64,000 nucleotides of DNA from Pseudomonas farris (lineage in GTDB: Bacteria; Pseudomonadota; Gammaproteobacteria; Pseudomonadales; Pseudomonadaceae). Below, in pieces: positions 47,637 through 58,879 of this stretch (position 1 is the stretch's first letter; each line of letters opens with the position of its first letter). Location of the stretch: NCBI RefSeq assembly GCF_019145235.1, contig NZ_JAHSTV010000003.1, positions 248,001-312,000 of the forward strand. Direction: 5' to 3'. Position numbers and translations under genes: made by a program. Below the pieces are notes generated by a model, which was not told the DNA's origin, made no database searches, and saw nothing but the letters and a program-made list of their open reading frames with translations.

Positions 47637-50078
47637 TCAGAACAAATCGATCGGCGCTGCCTCGTCCGCTGGCAGCGGGCTGCCCGGCACATTGCCGTTA
47701 CCCAGCTCGTTCACCGACGGTGGTGTGTCTTCGGCCTTGAACAGTTCGAAGTAGGCGCCTGGCGTACTTGGGGTGGCTGCACGGCCGCTGATCGGGTCGA
47801 CGCGCAGGCTGAGAATGCCTTCGGGTTCCGCTTGGGTGTGGGGCGGTTTGTCTTTGAGGGCCGCCGCCATGTAGTTCATCCAGATCGGCAAGGCAACGGT
47901 ACCGCCGAACTCGCGTCTGCCCAGGCTTTCCGGTTGGTCGAAGCCGGTCCAGACGGTGGTCACGTAATCGGCATTGTAGCCGGAGAACCAGGCGTCCTTG
48001 GATTCGTTGGTGGTGCCGGTCTTGCCCGCGATGTCGCTGCGACCCAAGGCCAGTGCACGGCGGCCGGTACCGAGTTTGATCACGTCCTCAAGCATGCTGT
48101 TGAGGATGTAGGTGGTACGGCCATCGACGATGCGCTCGGCCACGGCTGGCGTTTGTGGCGCTGGCTGGGCGCTCGGCGCTGCGCCTGGAGTGGCGTTGAC
48201 CGTGAAGGTGTCGGAGGCCGGCATGGCGATGCCATCGCTTGCTACGACGCCTTTCGGAACGCTCGGCGGGTTGGCGACGAATAGCGTGTCGCCGTTGCGG
48301 CTTTCAATCTTGTCGATGATGTACGGAGTGATCTTGTAGCCGCCGTTGGCGAAGGTGCTCCAGCCGGTGGCGATTTCCATTGGCGTCAGGGTCGCGGTCC
48401 CCAGGGCCAGCGACAGGTTGCGCGGCAGGTCCTGTTTGTTGAAGCCGAATTTGCTGATGTAGTCGATGGTGCGGTCGACACCCAGCGCTTGCAGCAATCG
48501 GATCGATACCAGGTTGCGCGACTTGTAGAGCGCTTCACGCATGCGGATCGGACCGAGGAAGGTATTGGTGTCGTTCTTCGGACGCCAGACCTTGTCCAGG
48601 TACTCGTCGACGAACACGATCGGTGCGTCGTTTACCAGGCTGGCGGCGGTATAGCCGTTGTCCAGGGCGGCGCTGTAGACGAATGGCTTGAAGCTCGAAC
48701 CCGGCTGACGCTTGGCCTGCATGGCGCGGTTGTAGTTGCTCTGCTCGAAGGCGAAACCGCCGACCAGCGAACGAATGGCGCCGTTCTGCGGGTCGAGGGA
48801 AACCAGTGCGCCCTGGGCCTGCGGAATCTGGCTGAATTTGAGCGAACCGTCTGGCTGACGCTGCACGCGAATCAGATCACCGACCTGCGCAACATCCGAC
48901 GGCTGCTTCGGATTGGCGCCCATGCTGTTGGTGTTCAGGAAGGGGCGAGCCCACTTCATGGTGTCCCAGGCAACGTGTTCTTCGCCGGTGCGGGTCAGCA
49001 CCTGCACGCCGTTCTTCTCGACCTGGGTCACGATCGCCGGTTCCAGGCTGCTGATGGTCCGCTGCTTGGTCAGCTCCAGGGCCCAGGCCTCTCGGGTTTT
49101 ACCTGGCAGGCGTGACTCGGGGCCGCGATAACCGTGCCGTTGATCGTAGGTCATCAAACCTTCGTGAACCGCGGTGTTGGCCATCTCCTGCAGATTGCTC
49201 GGCACGGTGGTGGTGACACGGAAACCTTCGGTGTACGCATCGCTGCCATAGCGGCCGACCATTTCGGCACGGGCCATTTCGGCGATGTACGGTGCGTTCA
49301 CTTCCGGGGTCGGCACATGGTAGCTGGCGTTCAGCGGTTCATTGATCGCAGTGGTGTAGTCGGCTTCGGTGATCTTGCCGAGCTTGTACATGCGCCCCAG
49401 GATCCAGTCGCGACGCTCCTTGCTGCGGGCCGGGTTGGCCAGCGGGTTGAAGCGTGAAGGGGCTTTTGGCAGGCCGGCGATCATCGCCATCTGCGCCAGG
49501 CTGACGTCACGAATCGACTTGCCGTAATAGACCTGCGCCGCCGCCTCGATGCCATAGGCGCGGTTGCCCAGATAGATCTTGTTGACGTACAGCTCAAGGA
49601 TCTCGTCCTTGGTCAACTGCCGTTCGATCTGCAGGGCCAGGAGGATTTCGGTGGTTTTGCGCGAGAAGCTGCGTTCGCTGGTCAGGAAGAAGTTCTTCGC
49701 CACCTGCATGGTGATGGTGCTGCCGCCGGACTGAATGTGTCCGCTCTTTACCAGCTGGGTAGCGGCACGCATCAGACTGCTGGGATCGACGCCGTAGTGG
49801 TTGGCGAAATTGTCGTCTTCAGCACTTAGTAACGCATTAATGAAATTGGGGGGAATGTCGGCGAAACGGATTGGCGTACGGCGCATTTCGCCAAATTCTG
49901 CGATCAATTTGTTGTCGCTGCTGTACACCCGCAAAGGAATCTGCAACTGAATACTTCTCAGCGCCTCCACGGATGGCAATCCGGGGCTAAGGTAAAGAAA
50001 AGCGCCGCTCAGACCCAGGAGCAGTCCGCAGAAAACGGCGACGATGGACCAACCGAAAAATTTCAGCAGACGAATCAA
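47637..50078 (-). CDS. ponA: Penicillin-binding protein 1A
   Basis: The 813-residue bifunctional peptidoglycan synthase has an N-terminal anchor (IVAVFCGLLLGLSGAFLYLS), a GT51 transglycosylase with catalytic Glu in ALLSAEDDNFANHYG and an active-site block GGSTITMQVAKNFFL, an OB-like inserted domain, and a transpeptidase with Ser in GSSFKPFVYSA (SxxK), SRN in YKSRNLVSIR and KTG in GKTGTTNESKDAW. It is divergent from pilM, as in P. aeruginosa. Confidence 0.97.
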   Translation of the reverse strand: MIRLLKFFGWSIVAVFCGLLLGLSGAFLYLSPGLPSVEALRSIQLQIPLRVYSSDNKLIAEFGEMRRTPIRFADIPPNFINALLSAEDDNFANHYGVDPSSLMRAATQLVKSGHIQSGGSTITMQVAKNFFLTSERSFSRKTTEILLALQIERQLTKDEILELYVNKIYLGNRAYGIEAAAQVYYGKSIRDVSLAQMAMIAGLPKAPSRFNPLANPARSKERRDWILGRMYKLGKITEADYTTAINEPLNASYHVPTPEVNAPYIAEMARAEMVGRYGSDAYTEGFRVTTTVPSNLQEMANTAVHEGLMTYDQRHGYRGPESRLPGKTREAWALELTKQRTISSLEPAIVTQVEKNGVQVLTRTGEEHVAWDTMKWARPFLNTNSMGANPKQPSDVAQVGDLIRVQRQPDGSLKFSQIPQAQGALVSLDPQNGAIRSLVGGFAFEQSNYNRAMQAKRQPGSSFKPFVYSAALDNGYTAASLVNDAPIVFVDEYLDKVWRPKNDTNTFLGPIRMREALYKSRNLVSIRLLQALGVDRTIDYISKFGFNKQDLPRNLSLALGTATLTPMEIATGWSTFANGGYKITPYIIDKIESRNGDTLFVANPPSVPKGVVASDGIAMPASDTFTVNATPGAAPSAQPAPQTPAVAERIVDGRTTYILNSMLEDVIKLGTGRRALALGRSDIAGKTGTTNESKDAWFSGYNADYVTTVWTGFDQPESLGRREFGGTVALPIWMNYMAAALKDKPPHTQAEPEGILSLRVDPISGRAATPSTPGAYFELFKAEDTPPSVNELGNGNVPGSPLPADEAAPIDLF

Positions 50079-50160
50079 GGCTTTTGGATATCCAGGGCAA
50101 AGAATGAATTAGGCATCAGGGTTCAGGCTATACAGAGAATGACCCGCGCTTGCAGTGAAA

Positions 50161-50197
50161 GCGGAAAAAACGCTCGGCATTATAAGCATTTTTCCGC
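50161..50197. promoter_or_regulatory. Inverted repeat between divergent ponA and pilM
   Basis: GCGGAAAAA (50161-50169) and TTTTTCCGC (50189-50197) are perfect 9 bp inverses around a 19 bp AT-containing loop with ATTATAAG. It lies in the middle of the shared intergenic region and may be an operator or a stem within one of the leaders. No regulator can be named. Confidence 0.4.
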
Positions 50198-50266
50198 CGG
50201 GGGCGTCATTTGCGCTTCTGTCAAGACGGGGGGTATTGAACGCAATGGATATTACAGAGTCCGTAA

Positions 50267-51357
<1,091 letters not shown>

Positions 51358-51358
<1 letters not shown>

Positions 51359-51924
51359 TGGCGCGGATCAATCTTTTACCCTGGCGTGAAGAGTTGCGCG
51401 AAGGGCGTCGCAAACGCTTTTTACTGGCGTTGGTCGGTGTGCTGGTGGGGTCGGTGGGCGCGCTGTTGATCGCGGATCAGGTCATTAACAGTGCCATTAA
51501 TCGGCAAGTCGCCCGTAACGATTACATCAGCAAGCAGATTGCCGTGGTCGACGAGCGGATTAAACAGATCAGCGACCTGAAGGCCCGTCGACAGCAACTC
51601 GTCGAGCGCATGCGCATTATTCAGGACCTGCAAGGCAACCGGCCGATCAGTGGGAGGATTTTCGATCAATTGGCGCGTACTTTGCCGGACGGAGTTTATT
51701 TCACCGAAGTGAAAATGGTCGGCAAGACGTTGTCCATCACCGGCGCGGCGGAGTCCAACAATCGTGTTTCGGATCTGATGCGCAATCTTGATGCTTCCGA
51801 CTGGTTCGATGCGCCCAACCTCACGGAAGTCAAAGCGACCACCGCCGGTCAGCTGGATCAGGCCAATGTTTTTCAGTTGACCGTCCGTCAGACTCAGCCC
51901 GCAGTTGTGGGGGGCGTGAAATGA
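51358..51924 (+). CDS. pilN: Type IV pilus assembly protein PilN
   Basis: The 188-residue inner-membrane protein begins MARINLLPWREELREGRRKR, the conserved INLLPWR segment that PilM binds, followed by one helix (FLLALVGVLVGSVGALLIA). The periplasmic part is a coiled coil (RIKQISDLKARRQQLVERM) and a ferredoxin-like fold that dimerises with PilO. The end overlaps pilO by 4 bp. Confidence 0.96.
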
Positions 51925-52544
51925 GGCTGTCCGAATGGTTCGAAGGGTTACGCCAGATCGACATCAACGATCTGGATACCAACAACATGGGGTCCTGGCC
52001 ACCGGCGATCAAGGTCCTGGCGAGTGTCCTGCTGATGGTGCTGGTGCTGGGTCTGGGCTACAGCTTCTTGATCAGCGATCTGCAAAACCACCTGGAACTC
52101 AGGCGCGAGGAAGAGTCGACGCTCAGGGAGCAATTCGCGACCAAGGCCCATATGGCGGCGAATCTGGAGCTGTATACCCAGCAGATGAAGGAAATGGAGA
52201 ACTCCTTCGGCATGCTATTACGGCAATTGCCCAGCGACACCGAAGTACCCGGCCTGCTGGAGGACATCACCCGCACCGGCCTGGGCAGCGGCCTGGAGTT
52301 CGAAGAAATCAAGCTGCTTCCGGAGGCCACCCAGCAGTTCTACATTGAGCTCCCTATCCGGATCACCGTCACCGGCGCCTATCACGACCTGGCCACTTTC
52401 GTCAGCGGCGTGGCCGGGCTGCCGCGGATCGTCACCCTGCATGACTTCGACCTGGCGCCGGCCAATCCTGATGGCGGTCCGAAGTTACGCATGAGCATCC
52501 TGGCCAAGACCTATCGCTACAACGATAAGGGGTTGCAGAAATGA
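51921..52544 (+). CDS. pilO: Type IV pilus assembly protein PilO
   Basis: The 207-residue protein has one N-terminal helix (VLASVLLMVLVLGLGYSFLI), a coiled coil (HLELRREEESTLREQFATK) and a periplasmic ferredoxin-like domain (FVSGVAGLPRIVTLHDFDL). It pairs with PilN in the inner-membrane alignment complex. It overlaps pilN and pilP by 4 bp each. Confidence 0.96.
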   Translation: MRLSEWFEGLRQIDINDLDTNNMGSWPPAIKVLASVLLMVLVLGLGYSFLISDLQNHLELRREEESTLREQFATKAHMAANLELYTQQMKEMENSFGMLLRQLPSDTEVPGLLEDITRTGLGSGLEFEEIKLLPEATQQFYIELPIRITVTGAYHDLATFVSGVAGLPRIVTLHDFDLAPANPDGGPKLRMSILAKTYRYNDKGLQK

Positions 52545-53068
52545 GCCCGATTCGTTGCCTGTCGATGGTTATGTGTCTGGTCATCCTGGCCGGTTGTGGC
52601 GGCGACACTGATTTCAGCGACCTGGACGCCTATTTGAACGAAGTGCGCCTGCGTGCCCCCGGCAAGATTGAACCAACGCCGACATTCCGGTCTTACCCGA
52701 CATTCACCTACAACGCTGCCAATCTGCGTAGCCCGTTCTCCCGGCAGGTCAGAGTCGATCTGGCCGGCCAGAAGCACGGCTCGCGTAACGTCAAACCCGA
52801 CCCCAACCGGGTCAAGCAGTACCTCGAAGGTTTCAACATCGAGCAATTTGAAATGGTCGGCACCATCTCCAATGCAGCTGGCTCCTTTGCGCTATTGCGC
52901 GGGGCGGGCGGCGTGCATCGGCTGAAAGTCGGCGATTACCTGGGGCGTAACGATGGGCGGATCGTCGCCATCAGCGGTTCGCAAGTTGACGTGGTTGAAA
53001 TCGTTCCCGATGGCGAAGGTGCCTGGCTGGAACGGCCGCGAACCATCCCTTTGAAAGAGCACTCATAG
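52541..53068 (+). CDS. pilP: Type IV pilus lipoprotein PilP
   Basis: The 175-residue lipoprotein has a signal peptide ending in the lipobox LAGC (near residue 19). A disordered stretch (GKIEPTPTFRSYPTF) follows, then a small beta domain (EQFEMVGTISNAAGSFALL, HRLKVGDYLG) that binds the PilQ secretin. It is followed by pilQ after 13 bp. Confidence 0.95.
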   Translation: MSPIRCLSMVMCLVILAGCGGDTDFSDLDAYLNEVRLRAPGKIEPTPTFRSYPTFTYNAANLRSPFSRQVRVDLAGQKHGSRNVKPDPNRVKQYLEGFNIEQFEMVGTISNAAGSFALLRGAGGVHRLKVGDYLGRNDGRIVAISGSQVDVVEIVPDGEGAWLERPRTIPLKEHS

Positions 53069-53081
53069 TGGAACTCGAATA

Positions 53082-55157
53082 ATGAACAGGATTTTCTCAA
53101 CCTTCGGTATTTCGCTATGGATAGCGTTTTTGTCGCCGATGGTAGTGGCGGCGAACCTCAAAGCGCTGGATGTCGCCGCGTTGCCCGGTGACCGTGTCGA
53201 GTTGAAGTTGTCGTTCGATGGGCCACCACCGCAGCCTCACGGTTACACGACAGAGCAGCCTGCGCGGATTGCGCTGGACCTGCCGGGGGTCACCAGTCAG
53301 CTGGCGAACAAGAATCGGGACCTGGGCGGCGGCAATGCCCGCAGCGCCACGGTCGTGGAGGCCAAGGACCGTACACGGCTGATCATCAGCCTGACTCAAT
53401 TAGCCCCGTACAATGCCCGCGTCGAAGGCAACAATCTGTTCGTTGTCGTCGGGCAAGGGGCCGGTAACAAGGCATCCAAACCGATCCCCGCCGCACCGCG
53501 CGCAGCCACAGCGATGCCAGCACCTGCCAGGGTCAATGTACCCGTTGGCAAAGCCATTCGGGGCGTGGATTTCCAGCGCGGTACCCAGGGTGAGGGCAAT
53601 GTGGTCATTGATCTGTCGGATCCGTCCATCGCCCCGGACATCCAGGAGCGCGATGGCAAAATCATCGTCGGTTTCACCAAGACACAACTGCCTGAACGGT
53701 TGCGTGTACGCCTCGACGTCAAGGATTTCGCCACGCCGGTGCAGTTCGTCAACGCCAGCGCCACGGGCGACCGGGCCATTATCAGTATCGAGCCCAGTGG
53801 CGCCTTCGATTATTCGACCTATCAGACCGACAACAAACTGACCGTCAGCATCCGGCCGATGACTGTCGATGACTTGCAGAAGCGCAACACCGAACGCTTT
53901 GCCTACACCGGCGAAAAACTCTCGCTGAATTTTCAGGACATCGATGTGCGCTCGGTGCTGCAACTGATCGCCGATTTCACCAACCTCAATCTGGTGGCCA
54001 GCGACACGGTGCAGGGCGGCATCACGTTGCGTCTGCAGAATGTGCCGTGGGATCAGGCGCTGGACCTGGTGTTGAAAACCAAAGGTCTGGATAAACGCAA
54101 GATCGGTAACGTGCTGCTGGTGGCGCCGGCTGATGAAATCGCTGCCCGAGAGCGTCAGGAGCTGGAGTCGCAGAAGCAGATATCCGAACTGGCGCCTCTG
54201 CGTCGCGAGCTGTTACAGGTCAACTACGCCAAGGCCGCCGATATCGCCAAGCTGTTCCAGTCAGTGACCAGCGCCGAAGCGAAAGTCGACGAGCGAGGTT
54301 CAATCACTGTCGATGAGCGAACCAACAACATCATTGCCTACCAGACCCAGGATCGCCTCGACGAACTGCGTCGTATCGTTGCGCAATTGGATATTCCGGT
54401 GCGTCAGGTGATGATCGAGGCGCGTATCGTCGAGGCCAACGTCGATTACGACAAAAGTCTTGGCGTACGCTGGGGTGGTTCGGTGCAGAAGGGCAACTGG
54501 AACACATCCGGGGTCAACGGCTCTTCGACCACCATTGGTACGCCGGGCAGCACCAGTACCAACTCGCCGTTCGTCGACTTGGGGACCTCTGCCAATACTT
54601 CTGGGATCGGCATCGCCTTCATTACCGACAATGTGCTGCTGGACCTTGAGCTTTCGGCCATGGAGAAAACCGGCAACGGGGAAATCGTCTCGCAGCCCAA
54701 GGTGGTCACGTCCGACAAGGAAACCGCGAAAATCCTCAAGGGCACCGAGATTCCCTATCAGGAAGCCAGCTCCAGCGGCGCCACCTCGGTGTCGTTCAAG
54801 GAAGCTTCGCTGTCCCTGGAAGTGACCCCGCAGATCACTCCAGACAATCGCATCATCATGGAGGTCAAAGTCACCAAGGACGAACCGGACTACCTGAACA
54901 AAGTGCAGGATGTGCCGCCGATCAAGAAAAACGAGGTCAACGCCAAGGTGTTGGTTAACGACGGCGAGACCATCGTCATTGGTGGGGTTTTCTCAAATAC
55001 TCAGAGCAAGGTTGTAGATAAGGTGCCATTTCTCGGTGATGTGCCGTATCTTGGCCGCCTTTTCCGGCGTGACGTGGTTTCGGAGAAAAAATCCGAGCTG
55101 CTGGTATTTCTCACTCCGCGTATCATGAACAATCAGGCGATTGCTGTGAGTCATTGA
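53082..55157 (+). CDS. pilQ: Type IV pilus secretin PilQ
   Basis: The 691-residue outer-membrane channel for the pilus has a signal peptide (ending MVVAA), two N-terminal AMIN domains (about 25-130 and 160-270) that bind peptidoglycan, a secretin N-terminal (STN/N0) domain with [20 protein letters not shown], an N1 domain, and the conserved secretin core ([15 protein letters not shown] near the C-terminus). A Ser/Thr/Gly-rich stretch (residues 475-505) is part of the gate region. It is the last of pilMNOPQ; aroK starts 4 bp later. Confidence 0.97.
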   Translation: MNRIFSTFGISLWIAFLSPMVVAANLKALDVAALPGDRVELKLSFDGPPPQPHGYTTEQPARIALDLPGVTSQLANKNRDLGGGNARSATVVEAKDRTRLIISLTQLAPYNARVEGNNLFVVVGQGAGNKASKPIPAAPRAATAMPAPARVNVPVGKAIRGVDFQRGTQGEGNVVIDLSDPSIAPDIQERDGKIIVGFTKTQLPERLRVRLDVKDFATPVQFVNASATGDRAIISIEPSGAFDYSTYQTDNKLTVSIRPMTVDDLQKRNTERFAYTGEKLSLNFQDIDVRSVLQLIADFTNLNLVASDTVQGGITLRLQNVPWDQALDLVLKTKGLDKRKIGNVLLVAPADEIAARERQELESQKQISELAPLRRELLQVNYAKAADIAKLFQSVTSAEAKVDERGSITVDERTNNIIAYQTQDRLDELRRIVAQLDIPVRQVMIEARIVEANVDYDKSLGVRWGGSVQKGNWNTSGVNGSSTTIGTPGSTSTNSPFVDLGTSANTSGIGIAFITDNVLLDLELSAMEKTGNGEIVSQPKVVTSDKETAKILKGTEIPYQEASSSGATSVSFKEASLSLEVTPQITPDNRIIMEVKVTKDEPDYLNKVQDVPPIKKNEVNAKVLVNDGETIVIGGVFSNTQSKVVDKVPFLGDVPYLGRLFRRDVVSEKKSELLVFLTPRIMNNQAIAVSH

Positions 55158-55161
55158 TTCT

Positions 55162-55680
55162 GTGCGAAATTTGATTCTTGTTGGACCGATGGGGGCTGGT
55201 AAAAGCACCATCGGCCGTTTGCTGGCCAAAGAGCTGCGCCTGCCATTCAAAGATTCCGATAAGGAAATTGAATTGCGCACGGGCGCCAATATCCCGTGGA
55301 TTTTCGATAAGGAAGGCGAACCGGGTTTTCGTGACCGCGAGCAGGCGATGATTGCCGAGCTGTGCGCGTTCGATGGCGTGGTATTGGCGACCGGTGGTGG
55401 CGCGGTGATGCGCGAAGCCAACCGTCGAGCGCTGCACGCCGGTGGTCGGGTGGTCTATCTGCATGCGTCTGTTGAGCAGCAGGTCGGCCGAACAGCCCGC
55501 GACCGCAATCGGCCATTGCTGCGCACCGCCGATCCCGCCAAGACCCTGCGGGACTTGCTGGCGATCCGTGATCCGCTGTATCGGGAAATCGCCGACCTGG
55601 TGGTGGAAACCGATGAGCGGCCGCCGCGGATGGTGGTGCTCGACATCCTCGAACGCTTGCAGCAGCTACCTCCCCGTTAA
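55162..55680 (+). CDS. aroK: Shikimate kinase
   Basis: The 172-residue kinase phosphorylates shikimate for aromatic amino acid synthesis. Walker A is [13 protein letters not shown] near residue 10, and substrate-binding [11 protein letters not shown] and [11 protein letters not shown] follow. The start is GTG with no good ATG; the gene follows pilQ by 4 bp, so it belongs to the same transcript. It is the expected neighbour of aroB. Confidence 0.97.
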   Translation: MRNLILVGPMGAGKSTIGRLLAKELRLPFKDSDKEIELRTGANIPWIFDKEGEPGFRDREQAMIAELCAFDGVVLATGGGAVMREANRRALHAGGRVVYLHASVEQQVGRTARDRNRPLLRTADPAKTLRDLLAIRDPLYREIADLVVETDERPPRMVVLDILERLQQLPPR

Positions 55681-55830
55681 TGCGCGGCGCGAAATGCGCT
55701 ATCCTCGGCGTCCTGTCGCAGCCGCTGAAGGTTGTGGTGGCTGGCTACCAAACGGCGTCACACCAGCAGACGCCATGGAATTCGTTAACTCAAGGCAGGA
55801 CGCCTGATTCCATCTTCACTGTGGGGACAC

Positions 55831-56931
55831 ATGCAGACACTCAAAGTCGACCTAGGCGAGCGCAGCTACCCGATTCATATTGGCGAAGGTTTGTTGGATC
55901 AGCCTGAGCTGCTGGCCCCGCATATCCGCGGGCGGCAGGTGGCGATCATCTCCAACGAGACCGTCGCGCCGCTCTACCTGGAGCGTCTGACCAGCAGTCT
56001 TGCGCAGTTCTCGGTGATTTCCGTGGTGCTGCCCGATGGCGAGGCCTTCAAGACCTGGGAAACCCTGCAACTGATTTTCGACGGACTGCTGACTGCACGG
56101 CATGATCGCCGCACCACGGTAATCGCCCTGGGTGGCGGTGTGATCGGCGACATGGCCGGTTTTGCGGCCGCCTGCTACCAGCGTGGCGTCGATTTCATCC
56201 AGATACCGACCACATTGTTGTCTCAAGTCGACTCCTCGGTGGGCGGCAAAACCGGGATCAATCACCCGTTGGGCAAGAACATGGTCGGCGCCTTCTATCA
56301 GCCCAACGTGGTGCTGATCGATACCGCCACCCTCAACACCTTGCCGCCCCGCGAGCTGTCCGCCGGATTGGCGGAAGTCATCAAATACGGGCTGATCTGC
56401 GACGAGCCATTCCTGACCTGGCTCGAAGAAAACGTCGATCGCCTGCGCGCCCTGGATCAGGTCGCCCTGACTTACGCCATCGAACGCTCTTGCGCGGCCA
56501 AGGCTGCGGTGGTCGGTGCCGACGAGAAAGAGACGGGCGTACGTGCCACGTTGAATCTGGGCCACACCTTCGGCCACGCGATCGAAACTCATATGGGCTA
56601 TGGTGTCTGGCTTCATGGTGAAGCAGTGGCTGCTGGCACCGTAATGGCTTTGGAGATGTCCGCGCGCCTGGGCTGGATCAGCGAACAGGAACGTGATCGC
56701 GGTATTCGTCTATTCCAGCGTGCCGGTCTGCCGGTCATTCCGCCGGAAGAGATGACCGAAGCCGATTTTCTCGAACACATGGCAGTTGACAAGAAAGTGA
56801 TCGACGGTCGTTTGCGCCTGGTGCTGCTGCGCCACATGGGCGAAGCAGTAGTGACCGACGATTATCCGAAAGAGGTTTTACAGGCCACGCTGGGAGCGGA
56901 TTACCGCGCCCTGGCTCAGCTTAAAGGTTAA
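55831..56931 (+). CDS. aroB: 3-dehydroquinate synthase
   Basis: The 366-residue zinc enzyme forms 3-dehydroquinate, step two of the shikimate path. The nucleotide-binding [14 protein letters not shown] is near residue 105, substrate motifs [12 protein letters not shown] and [10 protein letters not shown] follow, and zinc ligands lie in GHTFGHAIE and the LHGEAVA region. It is preceded by a 150 bp gap without a clear promoter. The damX-like gene follows at 10 bp. Confidence 0.97.
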   Translation: MQTLKVDLGERSYPIHIGEGLLDQPELLAPHIRGRQVAIISNETVAPLYLERLTSSLAQFSVISVVLPDGEAFKTWETLQLIFDGLLTARHDRRTTVIALGGGVIGDMAGFAAACYQRGVDFIQIPTTLLSQVDSSVGGKTGINHPLGKNMVGAFYQPNVVLIDTATLNTLPPRELSAGLAEVIKYGLICDEPFLTWLEENVDRLRALDQVALTYAIERSCAAKAAVVGADEKETGVRATLNLGHTFGHAIETHMGYGVWLHGEAVAAGTVMALEMSARLGWISEQERDRGIRLFQRAGLPVIPPEEMTEADFLEHMAVDKKVIDGRLRLVLLRHMGEAVVTDDYPKEVLQATLGADYRALAQLKG

Positions 56932-56941
56932 TAAGATCCCG

Positions 56942-58528
56942 ATGACTAGTTTGCATGCCGACGAGGCTTTCCTCGGCCATTACCAGTTAAGTCATGACCC
57001 TTTCGCTCCACGGGTGCCTGGCTTCAAATTTTTCCCGGCCCAGCGCAAACCGGTGCTGGGGCAGCTGCATCATCTGGCCCGTTACAGTCAGTTGTTGCTG
57101 GTGGTCACTGGCCCTCAAGGCAGTGGCAAAACCCTGTTGCGTCAGGCCCTGGTGGCCAGCACCAACAAACAGTCAGTGCAGAGCGTGGTGGTTTCCGCCC
57201 GTGGCGCTGGCGATGCCGCTGGCGTTCTGCGTCAGGTGGCTCAGGCGTTGAACGTCGAGCAGGTCGAAATCGGCGCGATCCTGGCCCAAGTGGTACAGCT
57301 TGCCCTTACGGGGCAGGAAGTCTATTTGCTGTTGGATGATGCCGAGCAACTCGATGAATCTGCCTTGGAAGCCTTGCTGGCGTTGGCCGCTGGTGCACCG
57401 GAAGGTCGCCCGCACGTGTTTCTGTTCGGGGAGTCCTCGCTGATTGCCCAACTTGAAGCGCTGAGCCTTGAGGAAGAGCGCTTCCACGTCATCGAATTGC
57501 AGCCCTACACCGAGGAAGAAACTCGCGAGTATCTGGACCAGCGTCTTGAAGGTGCCGGCCGGGGTATCGAACTTTTTACCGCGGATCAGATCTCTGATAT
57601 TCACGAAAGCTCCGACGGCTGGCCTGGCACCATCAACCAGGTCGCCCGCGATGCAATGATCGAAGCCATGATTGCCAGCCGCTCAGCGGTGAAGCGTCCA
57701 AGTATGGGGTTCAACATGCCGAAGAAACACGTATTGGCGATTTCCGCCGTTGTCGTGGTCGCGGTAGCCGCCGCCTGGTTGATGCCGGGTCGCAGCAAAG
57801 CGCCGACCACCGGCGCACCTGCCAACGAACAGGCGCAACTGCCGCTGGGCCAGGGCACGCCACAACCTGACAGTGGCGGCGCTCCATCCGTCGAGTTCGC
57901 CGGTAATTCGCAACCGATGCCGTTGCCGTTGGTCGGCAACTCGCAGCCGGTGATGCGTGGCCCATTGGCCGAAGCGGCTGGTGGTATCACCGAAGGCGAC
58001 GACGGCGTGCCGGTCGAAGGTTCCAGCTCTACACCGCCAACCGTGACCACCACTGCGCCGCCTGCCGGCATCCAGCCGGGCCCGGCGCCAACACCTGCCG
58101 CCAAACCGGTTCCAGCGCCGACTCAGGTCGCGACCGCCAAGCCAGCGCCTGCACCAGTTGCCAAACCGGCTCCAGCGCCCGCCAAGCCGGCCACCGCCGT
58201 CAAACCGGTCGAGAAGCCAGTCACCGTGGCCAAAGCCGCCGGTGGCAGCTGGTACGCAGGCCAGGCGCCGGGTAACTATGTGGTGCAAATCCTCGGCACC
58301 AGCTCCGAATCGGCCGCGCAAAGCTTCGTCAAAGAGCAGGGCGGCGAGTACCGTTATTTCAAGAAAGTACTCAACGGCAAGCCGCTTTACGTCATCACCT
58401 ACGGTAGCTTCGCCAACCGCGATGCAGCCGTTACCGCCATCAAGGCCTTGCCAGCGAAGGTTCAGGCTGGTAAACCTTGGCCTCGCACTGTCGCCAGCGT
58501 CCAACAGGAACTGGCAACAACTCGCTGA
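56942..58528 (+). CDS. DamX-like protein: AAA ATPase domain plus SPOR domain
   Basis: The 528-residue protein has an N-terminal ExeA/AAA-type ATPase domain (Walker A TGPQGSGKTLLRQ near 60; Walker B YLLLDDAEQLDE near 125), one helix near residue 260 (HVLAISAVVVVAVAAAWLM), a long Pro/Ala-rich periplasmic linker and a C-terminal SPOR domain (YVVQILGTSSESAAQSFVKE). DamX localises to the division septum in enterobacteria, and this gene is the aroB-downstream equivalent in Pseudomonas. Confidence 0.9.
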   Translation: MTSLHADEAFLGHYQLSHDPFAPRVPGFKFFPAQRKPVLGQLHHLARYSQLLLVVTGPQGSGKTLLRQALVASTNKQSVQSVVVSARGAGDAAGVLRQVAQALNVEQVEIGAILAQVVQLALTGQEVYLLLDDAEQLDESALEALLALAAGAPEGRPHVFLFGESSLIAQLEALSLEEERFHVIELQPYTEEETREYLDQRLEGAGRGIELFTADQISDIHESSDGWPGTINQVARDAMIEAMIASRSAVKRPSMGFNMPKKHVLAISAVVVVAVAAAWLMPGRSKAPTTGAPANEQAQLPLGQGTPQPDSGGAPSVEFAGNSQPMPLPLVGNSQPVMRGPLAEAAGGITEGDDGVPVEGSSSTPPTVTTTAPPAGIQPGPAPTPAAKPVPAPTQVATAKPAPAPVAKPAPAPAKPATAVKPVEKPVTVAKAAGGSWYAGQAPGNYVVQILGTSSESAAQSFVKEQGGEYRYFKKVLNGKPLYVITYGSFANRDAAVTAIKALPAKVQAGKPWPRTVASVQQELATTR

Positions 58529-58879
58529 AGATTCGGCGGCCTTACCCAGGCCGCCTCTCCCGGCACCTCAAAATTTCTGCAAGTGCATGCCGCCTCTCCA
58601 GGCCGCGTGCCTTGTGGTGTCTGCGTCACAGTGGTCTTTGAGTCGTTGCGGTCAAAATTAAAAAAAGTTTTGACTAGCACAGCATATCGCTTTAAACCTT
58701 TCACAAATGCGACATAGATTTGCGACATTTCGTCGTCAAATTTGTGAGCCTCAGTGTCGGTGTGTACAATGACCTCCCTTTTGCCCCCGCAAAGCTGGCG
58801 TACGTTCGGCGTGGATGGTAACTGGCTGAATTGAAAAGAAATTTGCCTCGATAAGAGGCAGCCTGGTGAGAAAGTGTCT
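58529..58879 (+). promoter_or_regulatory. gltB control region
   Basis: In this 350 bp gap TTGTGA (58742-58747), 17 bases, TACAAT (58765-58770) forms a good sigma-70 promoter. Just upstream TCACAAAT (58701-58708) and ATTTGTGA (58740-58747) are perfect inverses, the right copy covering the -35 box, and between them TGCGACAT occurs twice (58708 and 58721) with 13 bp period. The leader holds a hairpin TGCCTC-GATAA-GAGGCA (58844-58860) about 20 bases before the start. Confidence 0.55.
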
